From: Nitriliruptoraceae bacterium
GTDB taxonomy: Bacteria > Actinomycetota > Nitriliruptoria > Nitriliruptorales > Nitriliruptoraceae
Direction: 5' to 3'
NCBI GenBank assembly: GCA_007131525.1
Contig: SLQK01000183.1
Span: forward strand, 1 to 8,132
Length of the DNA stretch: 8,132 nt
A program made the position numbers and the translations under genes. Each line of letters opens with the position of its first letter. Position 1 is the stretch's first letter. The notes beneath the pieces are model-generated. The model searched no databases, was not told the origin of the DNA, and worked only from the letters and a program-made list of their open reading frames with translations. Below are positions 1 through 6,176 of the stretch, piece after piece.

Positions 1-2
1 GG

Positions 3-1379
3 TCAGAGCCCGGCGGCGCGCACCGCTCCGTCGACCTTGCGGGCCGCGATCAGGACCGGATCCCAGACCGGCGAGAACGGCGGCGCGTAGGACAGGTCCA
101 CGTTCAGCAGCTCGTCAACGGTCATCTCGTTCCACAGCGCCGTCGCGAACACGTCGATCCGCTTCGCGGCCCCCTCCCGGCCCACGATCTGAGCGCCCAG
201 CAGCCGGCCGGTCCCCCGCTCGGCGACGGTCTTGATCGTGATCGGCGTCGCGTCCGGGTAGTAGTGCGCACGGGTCGTGCCCCGGATCGTCTCCGCCACG
301 ACCTCGAACCCGGTGGCCTGCGCCGCGGCCACCCCGAGCCCCGTCCGGGCGATCTCCACCTCGCAGACCTTGGTCACCGCGGTCCCGAGCACCCCTGGGA
401 AGGCGCCGTAGCTCCCACCGAGGTTGAGCCCGGCGATCCGCCCCTGCTTGTTCGCGATCGTGCCCAGCGCGATCGACACCGGCGACCGGGAGACCCGGTG
501 GAAGGTCTCGGCGCAGTCACCAGCCGCCCACACCCCGTCGACCGGAGTGCGCTGACGCCGGTCGGTGACGATCCCCCGCGACGGTCCGATCGGGATCTGG
601 GCGTCGGCAGCGAGGTCGCTGAACGGCCGGGTTCCCGTGCCCAACACGGCGATGTCGGCCTCCAGCGGCCCCTCGGCGGTGACCACCCCGCGGATCCAGC
701 CGTCCTCGCCGGTGTCGATGCCCTCCACGGCGACACCGAGGTGGAGGTGCATGCCCATCCGCCGCATCGCATCGGCAACGAGCCCACCCATCTCCGGATC
801 GAGGGTCGACATCGGCTGGTCCGCCATCTCGACGACGTGGACCTCCAGACCGCGCAGCAGCATGGCCTCGGCCATCTCGATCCCGATGTAGCCGGCGCCG
901 ATGACCACCGCCTGCTTGGGCGCCCGATCGGCCAGCGCGTCCAGCAACTTCTGGCCGTGCTCGAGCGTCTGGACCCCGAACACACCGTCAGCGTCGATAC
1001 CGGGGACCGGCGGCCGGAGTGGCGTGGCCCCGGTCGCGACCAGCAGCTGATCGTAGGCGTGCTCCGCCTCCTCTCCTGCCGCCAGATCGCGGACCGTCAC
1101 CGTGCGCGCCTCGGTGTCGATGCCGACCACCTCGTGGCCGGTGCGCACGTCGATCGACTGCTTCTCCCGGAACACCTCGGGGGCGCGGGCGACGAGCTCA
1201 TCCCGCTCACCGATCAGGCCGCCGATCCAGTAGGGGATGCCACAGGCCGCGTAGGAGGTGAAGCGTCCCCGCTCGAAGGCCAGGATCTCGAGCTCGTCGG
1301 GCCCCTTCAGCCGTCGTGCCTGGGACGCCGCCGACATCCCCGCTGCGTCGCCACCGATCACGATCAACCGCTCGGTCAC
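3..1379 (-). CDS. CoA-disulfide reductase-like FAD/NAD(P)-dependent oxidoreductase
   Basis: A 458-residue flavoprotein of the pyridine nucleotide-disulfide oxidoreductase family, closest by eye to CoA-disulfide reductases and NADH oxidase relatives, which use NAD(P)H to reduce CoA disulfides, related thiols or oxygen in the cytoplasm. Visible in order: an FAD-binding Rossmann start with VIGGDAAG (residues 7-14), the single redox cysteine Cys46 in SYAACGIPY, an NAD(P) site VVIGAGYIG (about 158-166), the second FAD motif GDC (287-289), and a C-terminal dimerisation domain ending in LSYAPPFSPVWDP (about 429-441). Length is normal for the family and there is no rhodanese extension. The GTG start at 1379 is chosen because AGGAG lies 6 nt upstream and because the Rossmann strand begins right after it. 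An in-frame ATG at 1493 would add 38 unconserved residues and has no ribosome site. The exact substrate (CoA disulfide, persulfide or O2) cannot be read from sequence. Confidence 0.88.
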   Translation of the reverse strand: MTERLIVIGGDAAGMSAASQARRLKGPDELEILAFERGRFTSYAACGIPYWIGGLIGERDELVARAPEVFREKQSIDVRTGHEVVGIDTEARTVTVRDLAAGEEAEHAYDQLLVATGATPLRPPVPGIDADGVFGVQTLEHGQKLLDALADRAPKQAVVIGAGYIGIEMAEAMLLRGLEVHVVEMADQPMSTLDPEMGGLVADAMRRMGMHLHLGVAVEGIDTGEDGWIRGVVTAEGPLEADIAVLGTGTRPFSDLAADAQIPIGPSRGIVTDRRQRTPVDGVWAAGDCAETFHRVSRSPVSIALGTIANKQGRIAGLNLGGSYGAFPGVLGTAVTKVCEVEIARTGLGVAAAQATGFEVVAETIRGTTRAHYYPDATPITIKTVAERGTGRLLGAQIVGREGAAKRIDVFATALWNEMTVDELLNVDLSYAPPFSPVWDPVLIAARKVDGAVRAAGL

Positions 1380-1385
1380 CTCTGG

Positions 1386-1390
1386 CTCCT
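1386..1390 (-). promoter_or_regulatory. Shine-Dalgarno site deciding the GTG start at 1379
   Basis: On the minus strand AGGAG is followed by six bases and then GTG ACC GAG. This site places the start of the oxidoreductase at 1379 rather than at the longer in-frame ATG at 1493, which lacks a comparable site. Confidence 0.7.
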
Positions 1391-1550
1391 GGATCCGTCG
1401 CCAGGCCGGGGACGCCCGCTCGGGAGCGAACGTGGCACGCGGGAGCAGCGCCGGTGGCCTGGGTGTCACAACGCACGCTCGCCGGCCGGCCATCCCGGCA
1501 CGGCGAGGTCCGTGACCCCGAGCCTAGGAGCCGGCGCGGTGCGCGCGGCC

Positions 1551-1602
1551 GATACCGCCGGCGCGGGCGTGGGGGCGATACCGCCGGCGCGGGCGTGGGG
1601 GC
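1551..1602. repeat. 26-bp perfect tandem duplication
   Basis: Two back-to-back identical copies, 1551-1576 and 1577-1602, each starting GATACCGCC and ending GTGGGGGC. The unit length is not a multiple of three and the repeat lies between genes. Perfect identity points to a recent slippage duplication. Confidence 0.9.
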
Positions 1603-1639
1603 CGGTGCGTGCGATCGCGCTGCGCCGGTCCTCGAGGTC

Positions 1640-1687
1640 GTCGGGGACCGGCCCTCCCAGCTCGTCGGGGACCGGCCCTCCCAGCTC
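1640..1687. repeat. 24-bp perfect tandem duplication
   Basis: Two identical adjacent copies, 1640-1663 and 1664-1687, starting GTCGGGGACC and ending CTCCCAGCTC. The second copy ends 8 bp from the nitrobindin stop codon, so on the minus strand the repeat is the immediate 3' flank of that gene. Each unit, read on the minus strand, can pair GGGA with TCCC across seven bases, a weak hairpin; two in a row might help end transcription. Confidence 0.88.
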
Positions 1688-1695
1688 GGCGGGTG

Positions 1696-2178
1696 TCAAC
1701 CGACGCGGTGTAGCTCCGAGACCAGGTGCTGGCTCTCCACGCCGGCGTAGGACATCCACAGCTCCGCGTGGAGCACATCGCCGTCCAGGGTGAGCTCTCG
1801 CCGGACCGCGTCCACCGGCTTGGCGCTGCCGGCCACGCCGATGGCGGTGCTGGCCAGGCGCAGGCGGAGCACCCCGCCCGAGGTGCCCGCCACCTCGATG
1901 TCGCCCTCCTGGACCTCGGTGAGCCCGAAGCTGTGGGCGAGCAACAGCTCGACCCGGGTGTCGCCGGCCAGGCGCAGGAAGCCGTCCTCGGCATGCATCG
2001 GGCGGCCCGAGTCGGGGTCCCACGTGCGCTGCCGGTAGGCCAGCACGGGACCGCCGTTGGAGGCGAAGGTGACCTCCTCGCGGTAGCGGAAGGGCTCGAC
2101 CGTGGGGAACTCGCCCGCGCCGGCTCCGGCGAAGGTCCCGACCAGGGGGGCGAGGACGCTGAGCAGCTCGGCAGCCAT
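1696..2178 (-). CDS. Nitrobindin-like heme beta-barrel protein (THAP4 heme-binding domain family)
   Basis: A 160-residue cytoplasmic protein of the nitrobindin family (Mycobacterium Rv2717c, plant nitrobindin, human THAP4 C-terminal domain). These are small ten-stranded barrels binding ferric heme, reported to isomerise peroxynitrite to nitrate and to bind NO. Visible: GTFAGAGAGEFPT (14-26), the family's G-x-W-x-G-x-G-x-YPT signature with the usual Trp replaced by Phe; the following FRYREEVTF strand; the PMHAEDGFLRL block (60-70); and a C-terminal SQHLVSELHRVG. His151, nine residues from the end, sits where the proximal heme ligand lies in family members of known structure. The ATG at 2178 shares one base with the upstream FKBP stop (TGATG), so translation is probably coupled. 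The longer frame back to 2415 only overlaps the FKBP gene and is rejected. Confidence 0.85.
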   Translation of the reverse strand: MAAELLSVLAPLVGTFAGAGAGEFPTVEPFRYREEVTFASNGGPVLAYRQRTWDPDSGRPMHAEDGFLRLAGDTRVELLLAHSFGLTEVQEGDIEVAGTSGGVLRLRLASTAIGVAGSAKPVDAVRRELTLDGDVLHAELWMSYAGVESQHLVSELHRVG

Positions 2179-2693
2179 CAGCTGATGCCCTCGAGGTCGA
2201 CCACGAACACCAGGGTCTCCCCGGGGCCGATCACGCCACCGGCGCCGCGATCGCCGTAGGCCAGCTCCGGCGGGATCGTGATCACCCGACGGCCACCGAC
2301 GCGCATGCCCTCGACCCCCTGTTCCCAGCCGGCGATGACGCGGCCCGCGCCGAGCTCGAACTCCAGCGGCTGGCCCCGCTCCCACGACGCGTCGAACTCG
2401 CCACCGTCCGACCACCGGACGCCGACGTACTGGACCGACAGCACATCACCCGGCGACGCCGGTTCCCCGTCACCGACCACGAGGTCCTCGACCTGCAGCT
2501 CGGCCGGCGGCTCGGTCCCGTCAGCCGGCACCAGCCCGTCGGTCACCGGACGCTCACCCAGATCCTGCGACACCGCAGCCTCCTCCTGTGCATCGCCGGG
2601 CGCCTCGTCGGCCCCGTCGTCGGTGCAGCCGACCAGCAGGAGCAGGCCGGTCACGAGGCCGGCCAGCGCCCCGCGACGCCCTCCGCGTGTCAT
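2178..2693 (-). CDS. FKBP-type peptidyl-prolyl cis-trans isomerase, predicted lipoprotein
   Basis: A 171-residue protein that should be exported and lipid-anchored on the outer face of the membrane, where it catalyses cis/trans isomerisation of X-Pro bonds in folding proteins. Residues 1-23 form a lipoprotein signal peptide: basic start, hydrophobic core, lipobox LVGC with Cys23 as lipidated residue. An acidic, low-complexity linker (24-65) follows, then one FKBP domain (about 66-171). The FKBP12 active-site residues can be matched: Tyr in VQYVG, Phe-Asp in EFDASW, Val-Ile and Trp in RVIAGW, Tyr in LAYGDRG and Phe in LVFVVDL, so activity is expected. AGGAGG lies 5 nt before the ATG. It is the first gene of a minus-strand pair with the nitrobindin gene and diverges from the exchanger gene 78 bp away. 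Confidence 0.93.
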   Translation of the reverse strand: MTRGGRRGALAGLVTGLLLLVGCTDDGADEAPGDAQEEAAVSQDLGERPVTDGLVPADGTEPPAELQVEDLVVGDGEPASPGDVLSVQYVGVRWSDGGEFDASWERGQPLEFELGAGRVIAGWEQGVEGMRVGGRRVITIPPELAYGDRGAGGVIGPGETLVFVVDLEGIS

Positions 2694-2726
2694 CGCCGCC
2701 TCCTCGCGCTCGGGCCGGGTCCTGCG

Positions 2727-2762
2727 CCGGCCGGCGGGTGCGACGGTACCGGTGCCGGCCGG
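2727..2762. promoter_or_regulatory. Inverted repeat in the divergent FKBP / exchanger promoter region
   Basis: Arms CCGGCCGGC (2727-2735) and GCCGGCCGG (2754-2762) face each other across 18 bp inside the only space where both divergent promoters can lie. Each arm contains the self-complementary octamer CCGGCCGG, so the element can also be read as two palindromes 28 bp apart. It may be an operator for both genes, but the high GC content makes such strings common. Confidence 0.35.
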
Positions 2763-2771
2763 ACGGGTAGC

Positions 2772-3743
2772 GTGCCGAGGATGCTCCTCCCTGTCCTCGG
2801 CGTCGTGGTCGGTCTCGCGCTGCTCACCGTGGCGGCGGACCAGTTCGTCGTCGGCGCGACCCGGATCGCGGCCCGCCTGCGGGTGTCCACGGTGGTGATC
2901 GGGGCCGTGGTGATCGGCTTCGGCACCAGCGCCCCGGAGCTGGTGGTGTCGGTGCTGGCCGGGCTGCAGGGGTCGCTGGACCTCGCGGTCGGCAACATCG
3001 TCGGGTCCAACGTCGCGAACCTCTCCCTGGTTCTCGGGGTCGCGGCCCTGATCTCGCCGATCGCCGTCAGCTCACCGGTCCTGCGCCGGGAGGCACCGCT
3101 GTCGCTCGGGCTGGTGGTCCTGCTCGCGCTGCTGCTGCAGAGCGGCACCTTGACGCTGCTGGACGGGGCCGTGCTGTTCGCCGGGCTGGCGGTGGCGCTG
3201 ACCATCACCCTGTGGTCGGCCCGTCGGCCCTGGAAGCCGGGCGCCCCGGTGGCGGTCGACACCGTCCAGGAGTTCCTCGGCACCGGGGCCAGGCTGTCCC
3301 TGCCGCGGGAGTCGACCCGCACCCTGCTGGGGCTGCTCGGGACCCTCGGAGCGGCACAACTGCTGGTGGTCTCGGCCACCGCGGCGGCACGGGAGCTCGG
3401 GTTGAGCGAGGCGTTCATCGGGCTGACCGTGGTCGCGATCGGCACATCGCTCCCCGAACTGGCGACGGCCGTCCAGGCGGCCCGTCGGGACGAGACCGAC
3501 CTGCTGATCGGGAACCTGCTGGGCAGCAACCTGTTCAACAGCGGCGCCGTCGCCGCGGCGGCGGCCGTGGCCGGGTCGGGCCAGCCGATCAGCGACGCGG
3601 TCTCGGGCCTCGGCACGGCGCTGATGGTCGTGGTGGCCGTCCTGGCGACGCTGTTCATGGTCAGCCGGCGCACGGTCCATCGCTACGAGGCGCTGGTGCT
3701 GCTGGCGATCTACATCGGCACGCTGCCGCTGCTGGCGGGTTGA
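2772..3743 (+). CDS. Sodium/calcium exchanger of the YrbG (CaCA) family
   Basis: A 323-residue integral membrane antiporter of the Ca2+:cation antiporter superfamily, expected to move Ca2+ outward against Na+ or H+. The two inverted alpha-repeats that form the ion site are both intact: repeat 1 has GFGTSAPEL (49-57) with GNIVGSN (74-80), and repeat 2 has GTSLPEL (224-230) with GNLLGSNLFN (247-256). The acidic residue in each PEL motif is the expected cation ligand. About ten hydrophobic segments surround a basic cytoplasmic loop (about 150-185), the usual layout. The GTG at 2772 is used; an ATG three codons later (2781) is equally possible, since neither has a clear ribosome site, and translation may be leaderless. 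The next gene starts 16 bp after the stop, implying one transcript. Confidence 0.9.
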   Translation: MPRMLLPVLGVVVGLALLTVAADQFVVGATRIAARLRVSTVVIGAVVIGFGTSAPELVVSVLAGLQGSLDLAVGNIVGSNVANLSLVLGVAALISPIAVSSPVLRREAPLSLGLVVLLALLLQSGTLTLLDGAVLFAGLAVALTITLWSARRPWKPGAPVAVDTVQEFLGTGARLSLPRESTRTLLGLLGTLGAAQLLVVSATAAARELGLSEAFIGLTVVAIGTSLPELATAVQAARRDETDLLIGNLLGSNLFNSGAVAAAAAVAGSGQPISDAVSGLGTALMVVVAVLATLFMVSRRTVHRYEALVLLAIYIGTLPLLAG

Positions 3744-3759
3744 CGAGGGGACCACCACC

Positions 3760-5502
3760 ATGCCGACGATGGGGACGGAACCGACCGACCGCGAGGCTGC
3801 CGGCGAGCTGGTGGTCCTGCACCACAGCGAGGTCTCAGGTCTCGCGGCCTACGACCCGGTCCTCAGCGGGGGCGGGGCGGGGCCATGGCGTCTGTACCGG
3901 GTGTCGGAGGGTGAGCGGCCGCCGGAGGATCTCGATGACGTCGGCGGCGTCCTCATCCTCGGCGGGGTGATGTCCGCGGTCGATCCCGGCCACCACACGT
4001 GGATGCCCGACGAGCTCCGGTGGCTGGAGGCTGCGGTCGCTCACGACGTGCCCGTGCTGGGCATCTGCCTCGGCGCGCAGCTGCTCGCGTCAGCGCTCGG
4101 CGGCGAGGTGACACCACGCGCCATCCCCCAGGTCGGGGCGATCGCGCTCCGGCGGACCCACGCCGGTCGAGCGGACCCGGTCCTGTCAGGATGGCACGAC
4201 GGGACGCCGGCGCTGTTCGTCCACGAGGACCATGCCAGCGCGCTGCCCCCGGGTGCGCAGCCGCTCCTCGAAGGCGGTGACGGCATCCCGGCCTGGCGCT
4301 TGGGCAGCGCGGTCGCCGTGCAGTTCCACCCCGAGGTGGATGCGGCGACGCTCGCGCGGTGGGTCGCCGACCCGGGGCTCCATCCGCTGCTCGACCGCGC
4401 CGGCGTCCGGGGCGCTGAGCTGCTGGCCGCCTACCGACCGACGGCACCGGCGGTGGTTGCCGAAGGGCGCGGCCTGCTGACACGGTTCCTGGCCGGTCCG
4501 GTGGCGGCACGACGCCACACGATGGCGGCACGGGCCCGGACAGCGCCACCACCGTCCCTGCCCCCAGGCCGTTCGATCATGCATCACAGCGCCTACGACG
4601 CCGAGGAGCTCCACCACCGACGGCGGGTCACGGGGCAACGTGTCAGCGTCATCCTCCCCGCACGCAACGAGGCGGCGACCATCGGCGACGTCGTCAGCAC
4701 CCTGCGCAGCAGCCTCGTCGACCGGGTCGGCCTGGTCGACGAGCTCCTGGTCGTCGACGCCGACTCCGACGACGGCACCGGCGAGGTGGCCCGCCGCGCC
4801 GGCGCCCGGGTCGTTCGCCAGAGCGAGCTGCTCCCCCACCTCGGCAACGTCTGCGGGAAGGGCGAGGCCATGTGGAAGGGCCTGGCCGCTGCCGCGGGTG
4901 ATCTGATCATCTACCTCGATGCGGACATCGTCGACATCGGGCCACGGTTCGTCGTCGGGCTGCTCGGCCCACTGCTCCACGAGCCCGACGTCCTGCTGAC
5001 CAAAGCGGTCTACGACCGTCCCCTGGCCGCGGGCGACCAGGTCCAGGACTCCGGCGGCGGCCGCGTCACCGAACTCCTGGCGCGGCCGGCCGTGGCCCTG
5101 TGGTTCCCGCAGCTCGCCGGCCTCGCCCAGCCGCTGTCCGGCGAGATCGCTGCCCGGCGCAGCCTGCTCGAGCAGCTGCCCTTCGTCCAGGGCTACGGCG
5201 TCGAGGTCGCCATGCTCATCGACATCGTCGACCGGTTCGGTCCCGGGGCGATCCAGCAGGTCGACCTCGGTCGCCGGACGCATGCGCACCAGGAGCTGCC
5301 CGCGCTCGGGCGCATGGCCGCGGAGCTGCTACAGGTCCTGTGGGCCCGCCAGCGCGACCCCCAGGCCGCGCTGGCGTCGGAGCTGACGCTGTGGCAGCCG
5401 GTGAGAGACGCGACGGGGGCCCTGTCCCTGTCCCCGCACCGCGTCACCGCCGCGCAGCGACCGCCGCTGCGGGAGGTATCGAACCGCGGATCGCAGGGGT
5501 GA
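3760..5502 (+). CDS. gpgS: Fusion: class I glutamine amidotransferase + glucosyl-3-phosphoglycerate synthase (GT81)
   Basis: One uninterrupted 580-codon frame with two complete enzyme domains. Residues about 16-250 are a class I glutamine amidotransferase resembling the GMP synthase glutaminase domain, with nucleophile Cys103 in GICLGAQ and His190/Glu192 in VQFHPEVD, so it should release ammonia from glutamine. Residues about 275-580 match GpgS, which transfers glucose from a nucleotide sugar to 3-phosphoglycerate, the first step to glucosylglycerate and mycobacterial methylglucose lipopolysaccharides. Seen there: VSVILPARNEA (295-305), GKGEAMWKGL (366-375), metal-binding DAD (387-389), SGGGRVTELLARP, QPLSGE, QGYGVEV and a metal-ligand candidate His in RTHAH. 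A Pro/Arg/Ala-rich linker (251-273) joins them. GAGGGG lies 9 nt before the ATG. GpgS alone is about 320 residues, so Met274 (4579) could be a second start, though no good ribosome site precedes it. The amidotransferase substrate is unknown. Confidence 0.88.
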   Translation: MPTMGTEPTDREAAGELVVLHHSEVSGLAAYDPVLSGGGAGPWRLYRVSEGERPPEDLDDVGGVLILGGVMSAVDPGHHTWMPDELRWLEAAVAHDVPVLGICLGAQLLASALGGEVTPRAIPQVGAIALRRTHAGRADPVLSGWHDGTPALFVHEDHASALPPGAQPLLEGGDGIPAWRLGSAVAVQFHPEVDAATLARWVADPGLHPLLDRAGVRGAELLAAYRPTAPAVVAEGRGLLTRFLAGPVAARRHTMAARARTAPPPSLPPGRSIMHHSAYDAEELHHRRRVTGQRVSVILPARNEAATIGDVVSTLRSSLVDRVGLVDELLVVDADSDDGTGEVARRAGARVVRQSELLPHLGNVCGKGEAMWKGLAAAAGDLIIYLDADIVDIGPRFVVGLLGPLLHEPDVLLTKAVYDRPLAAGDQVQDSGGGRVTELLARPAVALWFPQLAGLAQPLSGEIAARRSLLEQLPFVQGYGVEVAMLIDIVDRFGPGAIQQVDLGRRTHAHQELPALGRMAAELLQVLWARQRDPQAALASELTLWQPVRDATGALSLSPHRVTAAQRPPLREVSNRGSQG

Positions 5503-5515
5503 CGGCGGCGATGTC

Positions 5516-5555
5516 GCCCAGGGGGTGACCCGAGATCGGGCCCAGGAGGTGACCC
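5516..5555. repeat. Pair of 16-bp direct repeats flanking a small hairpin
   Basis: Copies at 5516-5531 and 5540-5555 (GCCCAGG, then G or A, then GGTGACCC) match at 15 of 16 positions with a 24-bp period. Between and partly within them CCCG-AGAT-CGGG (5529-5540) can form a short hairpin 27-38 bp after the fusion gene's stop. The element could be a weak terminator for that gene or an operator for the response regulator; it lies just upstream of the latter's candidate promoter. Confidence 0.5.
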
Positions 5556-5562
5556 TGGACCC

Positions 5563-5591
5563 CTGACCTCCGGCGGCATCGACGCTACGTT
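5563..5591 (+). promoter_or_regulatory. Candidate promoter of the response regulator gene
   Basis: CTGACC (5563-5568) and TACGTT (5586-5591) are separated by exactly 17 bp and resemble actinobacterial housekeeping -35 and -10 elements (TTGAC-like and TAnnnT). Transcription would begin near 5598, giving a leader of about 100 nt. Confidence 0.35.
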
Positions 5592-5699
5592 GGCAACCAG
5601 CCGGTGCGCACCGACACCGCCGGGTTCCAACGGCGGCCCCTGCCGAGACGGTCACAGCTGGCTCGCAGGAGGAACAGGTCGCTGCCGGGAGGAGGCCCC

Positions 5700-6143
5700 A
5701 TGGCCAGCCAGCGAGCCAAGGTCCTCGTCGTCGACGACGAGCCCGACGTTCTCCTGCTCTGCCGGGTCAACCTGGAGTTCGAGGGCTACGAGGTCGTCGA
5801 GGCGACCGACGGTGAGCAGGCGATCGAGCAGGCCCGAACGGAGGCACCCGACGTGGTGCTCCTCGATGTCATGATGCCCAAGGTGGACGGGTGGCAGGTC
5901 CTCACCGCACTGAAGGACGACGAGACGCTCAAGGACATCCCGGTCGTGATGCTGACGGCCAAGGTCCAGGACCAGGATCAGGTCCGGGGTTGGTCCCAGG
6001 GTGCCGCGGACTACATCACCAAGCCCTTCTCACCCCTCGCCCTCTCACAGGTCCTCCAGGACGTGCTGTCCACGGACCCCGAGGAGGAGGAACGTCGCCG
6101 GCGGATCATCCTGGAGAAACTGCAGCTGCTGCAGGACGGCTGA
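5700..6143 (+). CDS. Stand-alone receiver-domain response regulator (CheY-like)
   Basis: A 147-residue cytoplasmic protein made of a single receiver domain. Visible: acidic pair Asp12-Asp13 in VVDDEPD, phospho-acceptor Asp56 in VVLLDVMMPKVDGW, switch Thr86 in MLTAK and Lys108 in DYITKPF. All residues needed for phosphorylation from a histidine kinase are present. No DNA-binding or enzymatic output domain follows; instead residues about 127-147 form a charged helix with EEEE then RRRR and a hydrophobic end, which may serve dimerisation or partner binding. The ATG at 5700 is chosen for the AGGAGG 4 nt before it; a longer frame from 5604 is out of line with the family. No kinase is in the window. 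It may relay to a phosphotransfer protein, or act by protein contact. Confidence 0.92.
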   Translation: MASQRAKVLVVDDEPDVLLLCRVNLEFEGYEVVEATDGEQAIEQARTEAPDVVLLDVMMPKVDGWQVLTALKDDETLKDIPVVMLTAKVQDQDQVRGWSQGAADYITKPFSPLALSQVLQDVLSTDPEEEERRRRIILEKLQLLQDG

Positions 6144-6148
6144 CCACC

Positions 6149-6166
6149 GCGACGCCAGATGGTCGC
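6149..6166. terminator. Weak candidate bidirectional terminator between convergent genes
   Basis: The 33 bp between the response regulator stop and the LytR_C stop contain GCGAC (6149-6153) and GTCGC (6162-6166), able to pair across eight bases. There is no T-tract. The convergent layout is the main argument. Confidence 0.3.
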
Positions 6167-6176
6167 TGCGCGCCGA

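Larger units (their letters stand above)
1380..1695. other. 316-bp gene-free interval with tandem repeats
   Basis: This stretch lies between the nitrobindin stop and the oxidoreductase start, both on the minus strand. It holds the 26-bp and 24-bp tandem duplications listed separately, a GCGATCGC palindrome at 1611-1618 and a CCGGCCGG palindrome at 1482-1489. A possible -10 hexamer (TAGGCT, minus strand, 1526 to 1521) for the oxidoreductase has no convincing -35 partner. Open frames crossing the interval have no conserved content or ribosome site. I read it as leader and promoter DNA plus repeats, and see no protein or RNA gene. Confidence 0.55.

Noticed and set aside
1380..1493. 38-residue N-terminal extension of the oxidoreductase from ATG 1493
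   Set aside because: There is no ribosome site at 1493, while AGGAG precedes the GTG at 1379, and the FAD fold begins right after that GTG.
1551..1687. CRISPR-like array
   Set aside because: The repeats are directly adjacent pairs without spacers, and the two pairs differ from each other.
264..1793. 509-codon open frame on the plus strand opposite the oxidoreductase
   Set aside because: It is antisense to a gene with clear FAD and NAD motifs, has a composition typical of high-GC shadow frames (His, Arg, Pro, Asp rich), and shows no domain.
2690..3673. 327-codon minus-strand frame opposite the exchanger
   Set aside because: It is Thr/Ser/Ala/Pro-rich low-complexity shadow opposite a well-conserved transporter.
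4186..5289. 367-codon minus-strand frame opposite the amidotransferase-GpgS gene
   Set aside because: It overlaps two recognised enzyme domains, contains no recognisable motif, and is explained by the third-position GC bias of the sense gene.
5604..5699. 32-residue extension of the response regulator
   Set aside because: Arg-rich, unrelated to receiver domains, and bypassed by the AGGAGG site before the ATG at 5700.
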